Source: Tritonibacter multivorans
GTDB lineage: Bacteria > Pseudomonadota > Alphaproteobacteria > Rhodobacterales > Rhodobacteraceae
Direction of reading: 5' to 3'
Length of the DNA: 52,216 nt
Assembly (NCBI RefSeq): GCF_001458415.1
Contig: NZ_CYSD01000017.1
Coordinates: forward strand, 1 to 52,216
Shown: positions 27,031 to 37,206 of the stretch, in pieces
Layout of the letters: every line of letters begins with the position of its first letter
How positions within the stretch are numbered: position 1 is the stretch's first letter
Notes under the pieces: model-generated
The model's database searches: none
Told to the model about the DNA's origin: nothing
Seen by the model: only the letters and a program-made list of their open reading frames with translations
Program-made: the position numbers and the translations under genes

Positions 27031-29409
27031 TTAAGCCGTTTCGGTCGTCTCTTTCTGCGGAGACCGTGCCGGAGCCTCAGACGCATCCGGCGACCACCGC
27101 TTCAGCGCCTTAAGCAATTCAGCTTTGCGGATCGGTTTGCTGAGGAAGTCGTCCATGCCCGCAGACCGGCAGGCATCTTCGTGGCTGGGCATCGCATTTG
27201 CGGTCAAAGCCACAATCGGAACCCGACGTCGGCCCTGATCCAATTCGAATTTCCGGATCTCGCGCGTGGCGTCCAACCCGTCCATCACCGGCATCATCAT
27301 GTCCATCAGGATCACGTCAGGCGCTGTGTCTTTGACGGTTTGAACGGCTTCTTCGCCATTGACCACAACTGTAATATCCACCGCTTCGGTAGCGAGCATA
27401 CGCGACACCACCAACTGATTGGTGCGGTTGTCTTCGGCCATCAACACGCGCAGTTTCTGGTCGTGAGACGGCACCGGAGGGATCTGCGCCAACGGCGGCT
27501 TTTTTGCGCTTGGGTGCGTTGCTTCCAACGCTTGACCGACCAAACGCAACAGCTGCTCCGCCCGGATTGGCAGCAGGCCAAAGTGGCAATTGCCCAAATC
27601 TTCCACCTTCTGCCGATCCAGTTTGGGATCTTTCAGCGCCAGAAGGATAAATGGCAGTTTCGCCCGATCTGGCAAGGCCCGGATTTTGGCAGCAACCACA
27701 TCGCCCGGCGCATCGGGCAAGTCGCAGTCCAGGATCACAAGATCCACAGCTTCGCCGACATCACGCGCCTCGTCCAAGGCGGCAATAATACCCGAGCCCG
27801 CGCCAAATTCACGCACCCGCATGCCCCAGCTGGCCATAAGCTCTGCAAGGATACCGCGGTTTTTTCCTTCGGGTGCCGCCAAGAGCACGTTCAGGCCGCC
27901 CACCGGTTGCTGTTCGACAAAATGCACCGGGGCGTCCTCGCTCTCGGAAAGCAGCAAGTCGACAATAAAGACCGATCCGTGACCCTCTTGCGAGGTCACA
28001 TGAATGCTGCCCCGCATCAGATGCAGCAGCCGTGTTGAAATGGCGAGCCCAAGACCCGTGCCTTCATAAGTGCGTGTGGCAGCTCCGTCGACTTGTTCAA
28101 ACGCGTTGAAGATCTTGTCGAGCTTCTCAGAGGGTATCCCAATGCCGGTGTCCGCAACCGCAATGTGCAGCGCCCAGTCCTCCCCCTGTTTTTTGCCGGT
28201 GACATCAATATGCACCGACCCACGACTGGTGAACTTGACCGCATTGCCGACAATATTGGTAACGATCTGACGGATCCGACCGGAATCGCCCTCGAAACTC
28301 ACCGGCAGGCAGGGGTCATAGCGCAGGGTCACAACGACATCCTTGTCGCGCGCCTTGGGCACCAGCAGCGCCACCACATCTTCCATCAGCGCGCGCAGGT
28401 CGAAGGTTGCGCGCGTGAGCTCGAGCTTACCGGCCTCGATCTTGGAGAAGTTCAGAATGTCATTGATGATCGTCAGCAGCGCATTACCCGATTTCACAAT
28501 GGTGTCGACCGAAAGCTCCTGATCGGGCGTGAGCTGTGTTTCTTTCAGCACCTCAGCCATGCCAATAACCCCGTTCATCGGGGTTCGGATTTCATGGGAC
28601 ATATTGGCCAGAAACTCTGATTTCGCGCGGTTTGCGATCTCGGCTTCTTCGCGCGCGCGTTCTAGCGCAAATTCACGCTCGTCGCGTTCAAAAAAGGTTT
28701 CTTCGAGAACACCCACCGAAAAATCCAAGGCCCGATATTCGCGGCTGGCATACCAAGGCAGTGGCGCTTGGGCGCTCGACACTCCGGCAATCGCATTTGA
28801 CATTCGCCGGTGCACCTGTTGCAGCGGTGACAGAGCGAGGCGATACACCAGATAGAGCATCAAAAGCCCCATCGCGATCACGGCCAGAACGGTCCAGGTG
28901 ATTGTCTGCCGGACCTTGTCCTGAACAACAGCGTGCCCCTCTTGGGTCGACCATTGAACAACCATCGTACCAAACACAAACCCTTCAAACTCCACCGGGC
29001 GCCGGTACATGACATATTCGTCTGACTGCGTGGACAACGGGTTTGCGGCCTCGGCGATGATGACCCCTTCGCCGTTTTCAATATGGATCGACAGGATTTT
29101 AGGATAGCGCGTGATGGCTTCGACCAATCCCGTTTCAAGGACGGGAACATCTTCGACAATAATCGCTTCGAGCAGCAGACCACTGAGCAGAGACACCGTA
29201 AGCGACGCCTGCTCGCTCAGCTGTTCGCTGACACGCTGCACCTCATAGCGTCGCGCAACCCCGCCGACCGCCAGCACCACCAACAACGCGGCCAGCGACA
29301 TTGAAAACACGATCTGGAATAGGATGCCGGTGCGCCTGGGAATCTTCCCGGCAGTTAACTGCGGCACTCTCATCGTTCGTCTCAGGAACCCAAATTTCGG
29401 GAGCTTCAA
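27031..29409 (-). CDS. membrane-bound hybrid sensor histidine kinase
   Basis: 792 residues. TM1 (~28-50) and TM2 (~170-190) bracket a periplasmic domain of ~115 residues. A HAMP-like linker and coiled coil (~190-260) follow. The kinase core has His272 in [15 protein letters not shown], an N box and G boxes DTGIGIPSE and GTGLGLAIS. Two receiver domains follow: ~510-625 ([12 protein letters not shown]) and ~650-770 ([11 protein letters not shown]). No Hpt domain is visible, so phosphate must leave through a separate Hpt protein or response regulator. The ATG overlaps the preceding PhnD-like gene by four bases, so the binding protein is its likely sensory partner. Confidence 0.92.
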   Translation of the reverse strand: MKLPKFGFLRRTMRVPQLTAGKIPRRTGILFQIVFSMSLAALLVVLAVGGVARRYEVQRVSEQLSEQASLTVSLLSGLLLEAIIVEDVPVLETGLVEAITRYPKILSIHIENGEGVIIAEAANPLSTQSDEYVMYRRPVEFEGFVFGTMVVQWSTQEGHAVVQDKVRQTITWTVLAVIAMGLLMLYLVYRLALSPLQQVHRRMSNAIAGVSSAQAPLPWYASREYRALDFSVGVLEETFFERDEREFALERAREEAEIANRAKSEFLANMSHEIRTPMNGVIGMAEVLKETQLTPDQELSVDTIVKSGNALLTIINDILNFSKIEAGKLELTRATFDLRALMEDVVALLVPKARDKDVVVTLRYDPCLPVSFEGDSGRIRQIVTNIVGNAVKFTSRGSVHIDVTGKKQGEDWALHIAVADTGIGIPSEKLDKIFNAFEQVDGAATRTYEGTGLGLAISTRLLHLMRGSIHVTSQEGHGSVFIVDLLLSESEDAPVHFVEQQPVGGLNVLLAAPEGKNRGILAELMASWGMRVREFGAGSGIIAALDEARDVGEAVDLVILDCDLPDAPGDVVAAKIRALPDRAKLPFILLALKDPKLDRQKVEDLGNCHFGLLPIRAEQLLRLVGQALEATHPSAKKPPLAQIPPVPSHDQKLRVLMAEDNRTNQLVVSRMLATEAVDITVVVNGEEAVQTVKDTAPDVILMDMMMPVMDGLDATREIRKFELDQGRRRVPIVALTANAMPSHEDACRSAGMDDFLSKPIRKAELLKALKRWSPDASEAPARSPQKETTETA

Positions 29410-30347
29410 AATGCCTTACTCCGCTGCATGGCTCTACGAATAATGTCATAATCGCTATCGCTTCCAAGAAGGAAACCATTTTTAGACACCCGTTTCACGA
29501 TCTCTTCGTTTTCAGACGCCAGCATAATCCGGCGCATCGCTTCCATGATCTGCGGATCCATGTCAGAGGCCGCCAGCCAGGGTTTGGTCACATTGTCAAA
29601 AGACGCGAGCACGCGAAGCGGCACCCCTTTGGAAATAAGAGATTTGAACGTGCTTTCCTTCAGCGCCCCGGCATCAAAGCGCCCGCTGCCAACCGACTCG
29701 CCCACAAGGTCATGACGCCCGAGATAGGAAAACCCCCGCAGGTTTTGACTGCTGATACCATGGTCCAAGAGATAGCTTTGCGACAGGTAGCGCCCAATGG
29801 TCGAAAGCTCATCACCGAAAGCAAACGTGCGCCCGGCGAGCTCCTCGACTTGCGTGATGTCGCTGTCTTTGTGAACCGCAATTACACCTTTAAAACGTTT
29901 TTTGCCCTTTTTGGATTCCATCGCGATGATGCCAATGCCCGGATTTTGATCCATAGCGTGAACATATGACGCAGGCCCAAAACGCGCGAAATCGACGCGC
30001 CCTTCGGCCAGATCGCGAATGCTTTCATCATAGCCTTTGGCGATATCCAGTCGAATGCTCACAGGTTGGTTGATTTCCTGTTCCAGTCGGCTTTCCAAAA
30101 ACCCCAGAAAAGGCAGGTACTGCCGCACGGTTTCAGAGGGCTTGTCATCCGCATAGGCCCCAAAGGTCAGCTCTACCTGCGCGGAGGCTGGCATTGCATG
30201 CCCCCCCCAAAAAGCGGCACACAGCAAGGCCATACTACAAACGCAGTGCTGCACAGCTGTCCTAATACCCGCAAAACGCTGCCAAATTAGAAAAGACGAA
30301 CTCACGACAACGCCCATCAGGCTCACTTCGCTGCGGGGGATGTGCAT
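29406..30347 (-). CDS. PhnD-family periplasmic binding protein (sensor partner)
   Basis: A 313-residue type-2 periplasmic binding protein with an N-terminal signal/anchor (~15-55) and the PhnD/TauT-like core: [54 protein letters not shown] and [13 protein letters not shown]. Start ATG 30347 (MHIPRSEV) has a GGAGAGG site 10 bases upstream. No ABC ATPase or permease is nearby; instead the stop overlaps a hybrid histidine kinase. A role as ligand receptor for the kinase is more likely than transport. Ligand unknown, possibly a phosphonate- or oxyanion-like molecule. Confidence 0.85.
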   Translation of the reverse strand: MHIPRSEVSLMGVVVSSSFLIWQRFAGIRTAVQHCVCSMALLCAAFWGGHAMPASAQVELTFGAYADDKPSETVRQYLPFLGFLESRLEQEINQPVSIRLDIAKGYDESIRDLAEGRVDFARFGPASYVHAMDQNPGIGIIAMESKKGKKRFKGVIAVHKDSDITQVEELAGRTFAFGDELSTIGRYLSQSYLLDHGISSQNLRGFSYLGRHDLVGESVGSGRFDAGALKESTFKSLISKGVPLRVLASFDNVTKPWLAASDMDPQIMEAMRRIMLASENEEIVKRVSKNGFLLGSDSDYDIIRRAMQRSKAF

Positions 30348-30569
30348 GATTCTTAACCTCTCCATTAATGTTGCGAGCAAAAGACACCTTTGTGCCAACC
30401 CGAAGCCTGTTCTTCCAACCCAGATAACAGCTACAGTGCCAAATCTTTCTGTACATCAGCACTTTACTTGCTCAACTCACACAAATTAACCGTTCGGTAA
30501 GTATAAGCAAATTATTTACAAACATTAACCTTCCGTTCCAAGCATCAACTCAATCCTAAAGGACGAATA

Positions 30570-33500
30570 GTGGCCAAGTATCATTTCCAGAAGTCCCGCG
30601 ACATTCCTAGCCAACGCATAAATTTCTATTCAAATACCGCCTGGGCGGCTGCGGTGGTGTTTCTGCTTCTTCCCACCACGGTCTATGCGATCCCATCGCC
30701 TGAACTCGTCATCGGGTCCGTCTCTTCCTTGGGGCAAATTCTGGCCGTTGTCTTTGCTTCGGTCTCAGGGCTTGGCGCGATGTTGGCAACCCGGCTGGGA
30801 TTCAAACCCGGTAAGGCGGGAACACGGTATCCCACCAAATTGATCGCGGGATTGATCTTGATAGCGGTTGCTTTGGCTTTTGCAAATCACTGGCAATGGA
30901 CAAATTACAAATCAGAACAACAGGCTAGATTGCAAGCGACCCTGCTTCGCCCGGCGCAGGCCATCAAAGACGCGACTTTGGTCGAAACCGCCTTCCAATC
31001 GCAAACGTCCCATCCCCAGGCCATCACCACCACAGACGCGGCAACATTGCTGGCAGAGGGCACGGCCCAGTTCTATGACATTCGTGAAAGCGCCGAAAAT
31101 GCCATGGGCACCCTGCCCGGCGCGGTGCACATCCGCTTTCCGGACTTCCGCCAATCCGTGCCCGTCGCGCCGGGAGAAAAAGTCGTTCTATTTTGCCATA
31201 ATGGCAACAGATCCTCGGAAACCTGCGCAGAGCTTGCCAAAATGGGCATTGATTGCAGCTTTATCGCCGGCGGCATCGAAAAATGGATCGTAGAAGGTCG
31301 CGATTTTTCGGACACGACGGTCAAGACGCTCTCTGATCTACGGGCCATTCCGGAATATGCCGGAAAGAACACGCTTCTGGACACCAACGCCTTCCGCGCG
31401 ATGATCAACGCAGGTGACATGCAAATTGTCGACACTCGCTATCCCGGCGACTTTGCCTCTGGCCATCTTCCCGGAGCGGTCAATATCCCGATCCGGGCCA
31501 TGACAACACAGGCCCTGCAGGACCAAATCAAAACCCTTGCCAAAAAGCCGACGGTTGCCGCCTGTTATGACCGCCGCAGCTGCTTTATGGGGCAGGTTCT
31601 GGGTCTGGAATTGACCCAAGCAGGCATTCCCTTTGCCGGTCGCTACACACTGCCCTGGGAGTTTTTCGAGCCCCCTGCCCCCAAACCACATGTATCCGAA
31701 TGGCTGGCCGATCAGGAACGCACGCTTTGGCAAGACGCCATCGACGGTCTTGGCGACGCCTTGATCTGGGTCCATAACCGCAGCCATTTTCTTGTGGGCG
31801 TCCTTGCTTTGGCTTTGATTTCGCGCCTGCTGGTGCTGCCGATTGCGCTGAAGTCGGAACGCGACCAGCTGACAATGCGCGCAGCGCAAGCGGATCTGGA
31901 TGCACTCAAAAAGAAACTGTCCAACGACCCAGCCCGCAAGGCCCGCGCAGTTCAGGCCTTTTATCGCGACCACGGTCTGACGCCGATGCGCAATATGCTG
32001 GCGCTGGCGTTTCTGCCTGTGATGATGCTGGGCGTGTCTTCGGTGAACCAAGCCGCAGGATCCATTGTTGAACCCTTCCTCTGGAGCAAAGATCTGGGCG
32101 CAACTGACCCGTTCTTTGTTGCTCCGGTTGCGTTTACGCTGCTGGCAGCGGTTTACCTGCTGTGGGCGGTGGCAAAGACCCGACGCCAAGCGGTTCTGTG
32201 GACAGTCTTGGGCCTGCCTGTCCTGTTCTATATGGTGCTGCCATTGTCCCTGGCTGCCAACCTCTACCTCTGTGTCAGCCTGAGCCTTCTGCTGGTACAG
32301 CGTGCCTATGTCACCGGCGTCTTTGCCCGCATCAAACGTCCCCGTTTTGCACGCGGTCCCAAAGGCCTTGTTCCTCTGGGCCAAAGCGATGAACTGCCAC
32401 AGGCCGGCAACAAGGCCCTGCGCCTGAGCCAGCTCAAAGAAGCGGGACTGCCGGTTCCCATGGGGGTGGTTCTGCGCGACGACTTTATTGCCGAATACGC
32501 GAAACTGTCTGATGCCCAAAAAACGGCAACGGCTGTCAAAGTCTGGGAAAAATCAGGTTCTAAACCAGTCGCGGTGCGGTCGTCTGCCAGCCATGAAGAT
32601 GGCGCGGAACAAAGCTTCGCTGGCGTGTTTGATTCCGTGCTGGATGTAACGGCGGACACCATGCGTTCCGCGCTGGACGAGGTTATCGCCTCTTTCCATT
32701 CTGATCGTGCCGCAGCGTATCAAAGCGAAACCGAAGGTCACGGCAACGTCTTGGTTCAGCAGATGGTCGACGCCGAATATGCGGGCGTTCTGTTCACGCA
32801 AGATCCCATGGCACCGGGCATGAGCCTGATCGAATGGGTCGCAGGCAATGGCGAAACTCTGGTTTCCGGCCGCGTGACTCCTTCGTCGATCCGCTTTGGT
32901 CGGTTCACCGGCCGACCTGCCGAAGACGTTGCTACCCCCATGGTTTTGGATGAACTTCTTGCACTTGGTCAGCGGATCGAAGCGCTGTTTGGCACACCGC
33001 AGGATATCGAATGGGCCTATGCAAACGGCCAGTTCCAGATCCTCCAATCGCGGGATATTACCACCCTTCAGATCGGCAGCCCGGCGGAACAAGTGCGGAC
33101 AGCCGAATGGGGCCGCGTGTTGGAGCGTTTCAAAGAGGCTGAGGCGGATGAAGTCATCCTTGAGCAAGACGAAATGAGCGAGGTTCTGCCCCGCCCGACC
33201 CCTATGTCGTTTTCGTTGATGACCCAACTCTGGGCACCTGGCGGGTCTCTGGATCAGGCCTGTCGTGAACTGGGTCTGCCGTATCAGCTGCCGGAAGGTC
33301 CAGACGCGCATCTTGTGCGCTTGTTCGGGAAAACCTATGTGGACAGGACACTTAAGGCCAAACTTGCGCTCAACCTGACCGGTGCGAAATCCCGCCGCCT
33401 TCGCAACGCACTGCGGCCAACGAAGCATAGGTTCCAAACCGAAACCATGGTCGAACTGCGCCGGAAAGTGGCCACGTGGCAGGCCTTGAACTACAGCGCA

Positions 33501-34571
33501 CTGCCCTTGGACACATTGGTTGAAACGATCAAAACGCTTCAGCAGGAGTTTGTTCACAACGTTTACGTTGAGGCGGAAAAGATCAATTTGTTGGCAGCGT
33601 TCTCGAATGGTGAAGCCACCAAAGAGGCCGCAGGCGACCCCGCGTTGCGCAGCTATTTGATGCAGGCAGAGCTGCCAAATGCGCCTTCAACATTGATCGC
33701 GTCTTGTCGTGGAACGGCTGATGAAGCCGAAGCGAAAGCACTGGCCTTGATGGGGCATCGCGCCATCTTTGATTACGAGCTTTCGACACCGCGTTACAGT
33801 GAGGCCCCAGACCTGCTGTTTTCCATGTTGGAACCCGAGGCGCCGATCCTGGAACCCAGTGCCGCACCCGCTGATCTTCCTGATCACCTGGAAGACTGCA
33901 TATCCATGGCTGTGGCGTTCCAAGACTTGAAGGAACAAGCGAAACACGAAAGCCTGCGCCTTGTTTCTGAACTGCGTCGCGCGCTGCGTGCTTGGGGCGA
34001 AATCTCTGGACTTGGTGATTTGGTTTTCTCACTGACGTTGGATGAGGTTTTAGAAGCGGACAGCACTTCTTTTGAAAAATTGCGCCGCATTGCAGAAGAC
34101 CGGTTCCAATCGGATCGTATGTGCCGTGACCTGTCGCCAAAGGGCACGCAGCTGACATTGCGCGATTGCGAATTGCTTTCTATGGGCGCGAAATCCGACC
34201 GCGCGGACGGCGCGCTGGGTGGGCAATGTGTGTCCGGCTCTGGCACGCGATCGGGACGGGTTTTCCGTGTCGAAGATGACACCACAACGGGGGATCAGGC
34301 GTTCGAAGGTTTCGAGCCGGGCGATATCATTGTCTGCCAGATGGTAAACCCCGCATGGCTGCCACAGCTGCAAATGTCAGGCGCGGTTCTGTCTGAGGTC
34401 GGCGGTTGGTTGTCACACATGGCCATTGTTGCGCGCGAAAAGCAGATCATGATGCTTGTAGGTTGCAGCGGGCTTGATGCCTTGCAAACCGGTGACCTGA
34501 TCGAGGTCCGCGATGACGGCGCGATCGAAGCCTCGCACAGAGACGCACCAGAAACAGCACTCAGTGCCTAA
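30570..34571 (+). CDS. rhodanese-rhodanese-YidC/Oxa1-PEP-synthase-like dikinase fusion
   Basis: One 1,333-residue frame from GTG 30570 (AAAGGACG site upstream). N-terminal hydrophobic segments lie at ~23-42, ~46-74 and ~89-107. Rhodanese 1 spans ~150-250, with Cys209 in CHNGNRSS. Rhodanese 2 spans ~270-370, around CYDRRSC (Cys332). A YidC/Oxa1-like membrane domain spans ~398-585, with Arg419 in ALISRLLVLPIALKSER aligning with the groove Arg of YidC, then a charged coiled region and TDPFFVAPV. The ATP-grasp PEP-synthase N-domain spans ~605-830 (VAVRSSASHEDGAEQSFAGVFDS, VLVQQMVDAEYAGVLFTQDP). A helical middle (~840-1220) leads to a swivelling phosphohistidine domain with His1283 in GGWLSHMAIVARE. 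No C-terminal PEP-binding TIM barrel is present, so the dikinase part has the rifampin-phosphotransferase layout. Substrate and role are unknown. Confidence 0.88.
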   Translation: MAKYHFQKSRDIPSQRINFYSNTAWAAAVVFLLLPTTVYAIPSPELVIGSVSSLGQILAVVFASVSGLGAMLATRLGFKPGKAGTRYPTKLIAGLILIAVALAFANHWQWTNYKSEQQARLQATLLRPAQAIKDATLVETAFQSQTSHPQAITTTDAATLLAEGTAQFYDIRESAENAMGTLPGAVHIRFPDFRQSVPVAPGEKVVLFCHNGNRSSETCAELAKMGIDCSFIAGGIEKWIVEGRDFSDTTVKTLSDLRAIPEYAGKNTLLDTNAFRAMINAGDMQIVDTRYPGDFASGHLPGAVNIPIRAMTTQALQDQIKTLAKKPTVAACYDRRSCFMGQVLGLELTQAGIPFAGRYTLPWEFFEPPAPKPHVSEWLADQERTLWQDAIDGLGDALIWVHNRSHFLVGVLALALISRLLVLPIALKSERDQLTMRAAQADLDALKKKLSNDPARKARAVQAFYRDHGLTPMRNMLALAFLPVMMLGVSSVNQAAGSIVEPFLWSKDLGATDPFFVAPVAFTLLAAVYLLWAVAKTRRQAVLWTVLGLPVLFYMVLPLSLAANLYLCVSLSLLLVQRAYVTGVFARIKRPRFARGPKGLVPLGQSDELPQAGNKALRLSQLKEAGLPVPMGVVLRDDFIAEYAKLSDAQKTATAVKVWEKSGSKPVAVRSSASHEDGAEQSFAGVFDSVLDVTADTMRSALDEVIASFHSDRAAAYQSETEGHGNVLVQQMVDAEYAGVLFTQDPMAPGMSLIEWVAGNGETLVSGRVTPSSIRFGRFTGRPAEDVATPMVLDELLALGQRIEALFGTPQDIEWAYANGQFQILQSRDITTLQIGSPAEQVRTAEWGRVLERFKEAEADEVILEQDEMSEVLPRPTPMSFSLMTQLWAPGGSLDQACRELGLPYQLPEGPDAHLVRLFGKTYVDRTLKAKLALNLTGAKSRRLRNALRPTKHRFQTETMVELRRKVATWQALNYSALPLDTLVETIKTLQQEFVHNVYVEAEKINLLAAFSNGEATKEAAGDPALRSYLMQAELPNAPSTLIASCRGTADEAEAKALALMGHRAIFDYELSTPRYSEAPDLLFSMLEPEAPILEPSAAPADLPDHLEDCISMAVAFQDLKEQAKHESLRLVSELRRALRAWGEISGLGDLVFSLTLDEVLEADSTSFEKLRRIAEDRFQSDRMCRDLSPKGTQLTLRDCELLSMGAKSDRADGALGGQCVSGSGTRSGRVFRVEDDTTTGDQAFEGFEPGDIIVCQMVNPAWLPQLQMSGAVLSEVGGWLSHMAIVAREKQIMMLVGCSGLDALQTGDLIEVRDDGAIEASHRDAPETALSA

Positions 34572-34582
34572 GACAAGAAAGC

Positions 34583-34612
34583 AAGGCGGCCCAGTGCAGG
34601 GCCGCCTTTTTT
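34583..34612. terminator. terminator after the fusion gene
   Basis: AAGGCGGCCC / GGGCCGCCTT stem with a six-base loop and a T6 run, between convergent genes. It probably works in both directions. Confidence 0.9.
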
Positions 34613-35879
34613 ACAGACGCAGATCTGCGTCTTCGGCGTCCAGTACATATTTCAGGTCGTAGATCAGCGCCCCTTCTCGTCCGTAGGAACGGATCTCAGA
34701 ACCGCCCAAGGACCGAAATTCATTGTGGGCCACAGCCAGTACAATCGCGTCGTAAACGCCTTTGTCGGGCGCTGACACAAGGCTAAGGCCGTATTCGGTT
34801 TGCGCCTCCAAAGGGTCGGCATGCGGATCGTGCACATCCACGGTCAAGCCATAGTCGGCAAGGTTTTCCACCACATCAATGACTCGCGTGTTACGCAGAT
34901 CCGGGCAGTTCTCTTTGAAGGTCAGGCCAAGCAAAAGCACCCTGCCCCCCGCAACATCCATGCCCGACTTGAGCATTGCTTTGACCAGTTCGCTGGCCAC
35001 GTAAGCGCCCATTCCGTCATTCAGGCGACGCCCGGCAAGCAGTATTTCAGGATGATAGCCGGCCTCTTGCGCCTTATGCGTGAGGTAATAGGGATCCACA
35101 CCGATGCAGTGCCCTCCGACCAGACCGGGGCGAAACGGCAGAAAATTCCATTTGGTCCCAGCCGCTTTCAGCACCGCTTCGGTATCAATACCGAGATGAT
35201 TGAAGATCTTCGCCAATTCATTGATCAACGCAATATTGATGTCGCGCTGGCTGTTCTCAATCACTTTGGCGGCTTCAGCCACGCGAATGCTTTCGGCCTG
35301 ATAAGTGCCAGCGGTCACGATCTCAGCGTAAAGCGCATCGACCTTTGCCGCGACCTCTGGTGTCGACCCTGAGGTGACCTTCACAATATTTGGAAGACGG
35401 CGCGTCTTGTCGCCGGGGTTGATCCTTTCCGGGCTGTAGCCAACGAAGAAGTCTTCATTAAAGGTCAATCCGCTGGTGGCTTCCAAAACCGGCACACAGT
35501 CTTCTTCAGTGGCTCCAGGATAGACCGTGCTTTCATAGATGACGATGTCGCCGGGTTTCAGCACCTGTCCCACCGTTTTGCTGGCCGCAATCAAGGGCCG
35601 GAGATCCGGCCGCCTGCTGGCATCAATCGGCGTGGGAACCGTCACAATGAAAATCTGCGCGGACGTCAGGTCTGACACCTCGGACGCAAACGTCAGCTGT
35701 GTCGCCTCAGAGAGCTCTTTTTGATCGACCTCGAGGGTTCGATCAATGCCATCCTTGAGTTCGCCGATGCGGCCCTCATTGATGTCAAAGCCGATTACAG
35801 GTCGGACCTTCCCGAATTCCACAGCGAGCGGAAGACCAACATAGCCCAACCCAATGACGGCAATTTTCTCTTGGTTCAT
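34611..35879 (-). CDS. UDP-N-acetylhexosamine/UDP-glucose 6-dehydrogenase family protein (TviB/WbpA type)
   Basis: A 422-residue NAD-dependent nucleotide-sugar dehydrogenase that would oxidise C6 of a UDP-sugar to a uronate. The Rossmann start [18 protein letters not shown], the [11 protein letters not shown] motif, the catalytic Cys258 in [11 protein letters not shown] and the C-terminal domain with [16 protein letters not shown] are all present. The length and the SPERINPGD motif fit the TviB/WbpA group (UDP-GlcNAc or UDP-GalNAc substrates) better than UDP-glucose dehydrogenase. No other polysaccharide genes are in the window. It is convergent with the fusion gene and adjacent to the replication module. 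Confidence 0.88.
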   Translation of the reverse strand: MNQEKIAVIGLGYVGLPLAVEFGKVRPVIGFDINEGRIGELKDGIDRTLEVDQKELSEATQLTFASEVSDLTSAQIFIVTVPTPIDASRRPDLRPLIAASKTVGQVLKPGDIVIYESTVYPGATEEDCVPVLEATSGLTFNEDFFVGYSPERINPGDKTRRLPNIVKVTSGSTPEVAAKVDALYAEIVTAGTYQAESIRVAEAAKVIENSQRDINIALINELAKIFNHLGIDTEAVLKAAGTKWNFLPFRPGLVGGHCIGVDPYYLTHKAQEAGYHPEILLAGRRLNDGMGAYVASELVKAMLKSGMDVAGGRVLLLGLTFKENCPDLRNTRVIDVVENLADYGLTVDVHDPHADPLEAQTEYGLSLVSAPDKGVYDAIVLAVAHNEFRSLGGSEIRSYGREGALIYDLKYVLDAEDADLRL

Positions 35880-35924
35880 TGTGAAGCGCCCTTCGCGTGT
35901 TCGTTTTTCCGGTTTTGCGATTTC

Positions 35925-35940
35925 TGTCCCCGTGGGGACA
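35925..35940. promoter_or_regulatory. parS-like palindrome 1
   Basis: TGTCCCCGTGGGGACA, palindromic except for the central GT, lies between the DnaA-like gene stop and the sugar dehydrogenase start. It is the leftmost of six such sites in 3.6 kb. Confidence 0.75.
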
Positions 35941-35948
35941 AGGGGTTT

Positions 35949-36632
35949 CTACGCAGTGATCATCACATTTGTGATTGTGTCGTCGACATCCCGGCAGGCT
36001 GAAAGGATCCGCGCCTTGAGATGGGTCACAACGTAAGTCGCATGGAACCGGCTTGGCGCAATGAGGGTCAGGTGCTCTCCGACCCTGTCCTCGCGTTGAA
36101 GCGCTGCGATCCACGAACTGTACGTCGCGGCGTCTTCTTCGTGCAGCAACGCTTTGGCCAGGCTCCACTCCAACCCATCCGAAGTATCGGGTTTCGGAGC
36201 GGCCTCTCCCGCGCGCAGAGGAACCACATTGGATGTCGGTTCGTCCTCTTGGCTCAGACGGTAGACAAAATCCGGGCCGACGGCCTCCCAGCTGGGTTCT
36301 GTATCTTCAAGGATGCGCTCAATGCTCAAACCGTATTCGCTGACCCGTCCTCGAGCGCCTTGGCGTTTCAGAGTCAACCAGCCCATGCCCCGAAGCTTTG
36401 CCATCTCGCGTTTGACAGTGCGTTCATCAACATCCCAGAGCCTGGCGATTTCCCGTTGCCCAACCGCCAGATGGTCACGTTGCCAATTGTATCGTGCCGT
36501 AACCAGGGTCAGCAGTCGGAACACCAACAGCTGAGATCCCCTTCGTTGCGAAAGAGCAAACGACCCCATTGCGGTAAGCAGGTCGTACTTAATAGCGGAC
36601 GCACCACGCCCTGTTGGTTTGCGTGCTAGCAT
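35949..36632 (-). CDS. DnaA-like replication initiator of roseobacter plasmids
   Basis: About 227 residues. The N-terminal half is a winged HTH (LAVGQREIARLWDVDERTVKREMAKLRGMGWLTL). The C-terminal ~75 residues (LEWSLAKALLHEEDAATYSSWIAAL...LTLIAPSRFHATYVVTHL) match domain I of DnaA. There is no AAA+ or DnaA-box-binding domain, so this is not chromosomal DnaA. This architecture is the 'DnaA-like' replicase that defines a roseobacter plasmid class, normally next to parAB as here. ATG 36632 has a GAGGG site; an in-frame ATG at 36644 would add four residues. Confidence 0.82.
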   Translation of the reverse strand: MLARKPTGRGASAIKYDLLTAMGSFALSQRRGSQLLVFRLLTLVTARYNWQRDHLAVGQREIARLWDVDERTVKREMAKLRGMGWLTLKRQGARGRVSEYGLSIERILEDTEPSWEAVGPDFVYRLSQEDEPTSNVVPLRAGEAAPKPDTSDGLEWSLAKALLHEEDAATYSSWIAALQREDRVGEHLTLIAPSRFHATYVVTHLKARILSACRDVDDTITNVMITA

Positions 36633-36856
36633 TTCTGCCCTCATCGTCTGGGGCTTTGTGCCCCGCTGCGCTTTCAGCGCTATGCCTCATGCAAGGAACG
36701 TTTAGCGTCCCATTTGTTATAGCGTCTCAGCCTCAAGAACTCAGCGCTATTTGTTTTCGTGTCTAGATTTGCGTCCAGAGACCCGATTCTGTCAACCCCG
36801 TGTTTGATTGCGGTCTTTTACCCATACCTTTTTCGAAAGAAAAATAGGTATTTATT

Positions 36857-36942
36857 GGTATAGGGGGACATCCAGTGTGACCCCTATTAGCTGTTTTTTG
36901 TCCCCTAATAGAGTGGAAAGACAACGCAACTGTCCCTCTAAG
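36857..36942. repeat. iteron-like repeats (TGTCCCCTAATAG family)
   Basis: Four related elements in 86 bases: GGTATAGGGGGACA (36857-36870, opposite orientation), TGACCCCTATTAG (36878-36890), TGTCCCCTAATAGAG (36899-36913) and TGTCCCTCTAAG (36931-36942). They sit next to the AT-rich segment and could bind the initiator. Confidence 0.5.
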
Positions 36943-37092
36943 TGTTCGACTGGTCTTCATCACGCCGAAGCAGTGAGGCAGTTGAAAACTGAAAAACCGG
37001 TCCTTTTTCGCTCGAAGCCTCTGATTTCGCGCGGGAAAGGTTGTTTGGCACGACTCACCTTCGGCCTTAAAAACAGACCTCGGCTGCAACGG

Positions 37093-37108
37093 TGTCCCCG
37101 TGGGGACA
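37093..37108. promoter_or_regulatory. parS-like palindrome 2
   Basis: TGTCCCCGTGGGGACA, identical to site 1, located 120 bases upstream of parA. Confidence 0.78.
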
Positions 37109-37182
37109 GGACGCTCTTTCCCGGAGGAATACCTTTTGCGTTTTTTTGGAAAAGCGCGTAAATGAGGTTTTAGGAAGAATAA

Positions 37183-37206
37183 GCGTCCCAATCCCCTCGG
37201 GGACGC
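37183..37206. promoter_or_regulatory. inverted repeat before parA, possible operator
   Basis: GCGTCCC-N9-GGGGACGC ends 22 bases before the parA ATG. Its arms resemble split parS halves (GTCCC and GGGAC), so ParA or ParB autoregulation is possible. Confidence 0.5.

Noticed and set aside
30486-30500. TTAACCGTTCGGTAA resembling a CtrA site (TTAA-N7-TTAA) upstream of the fusion gene
   Set aside because: The right half is GTAA, and with a single degenerate copy the match is too weak to call.
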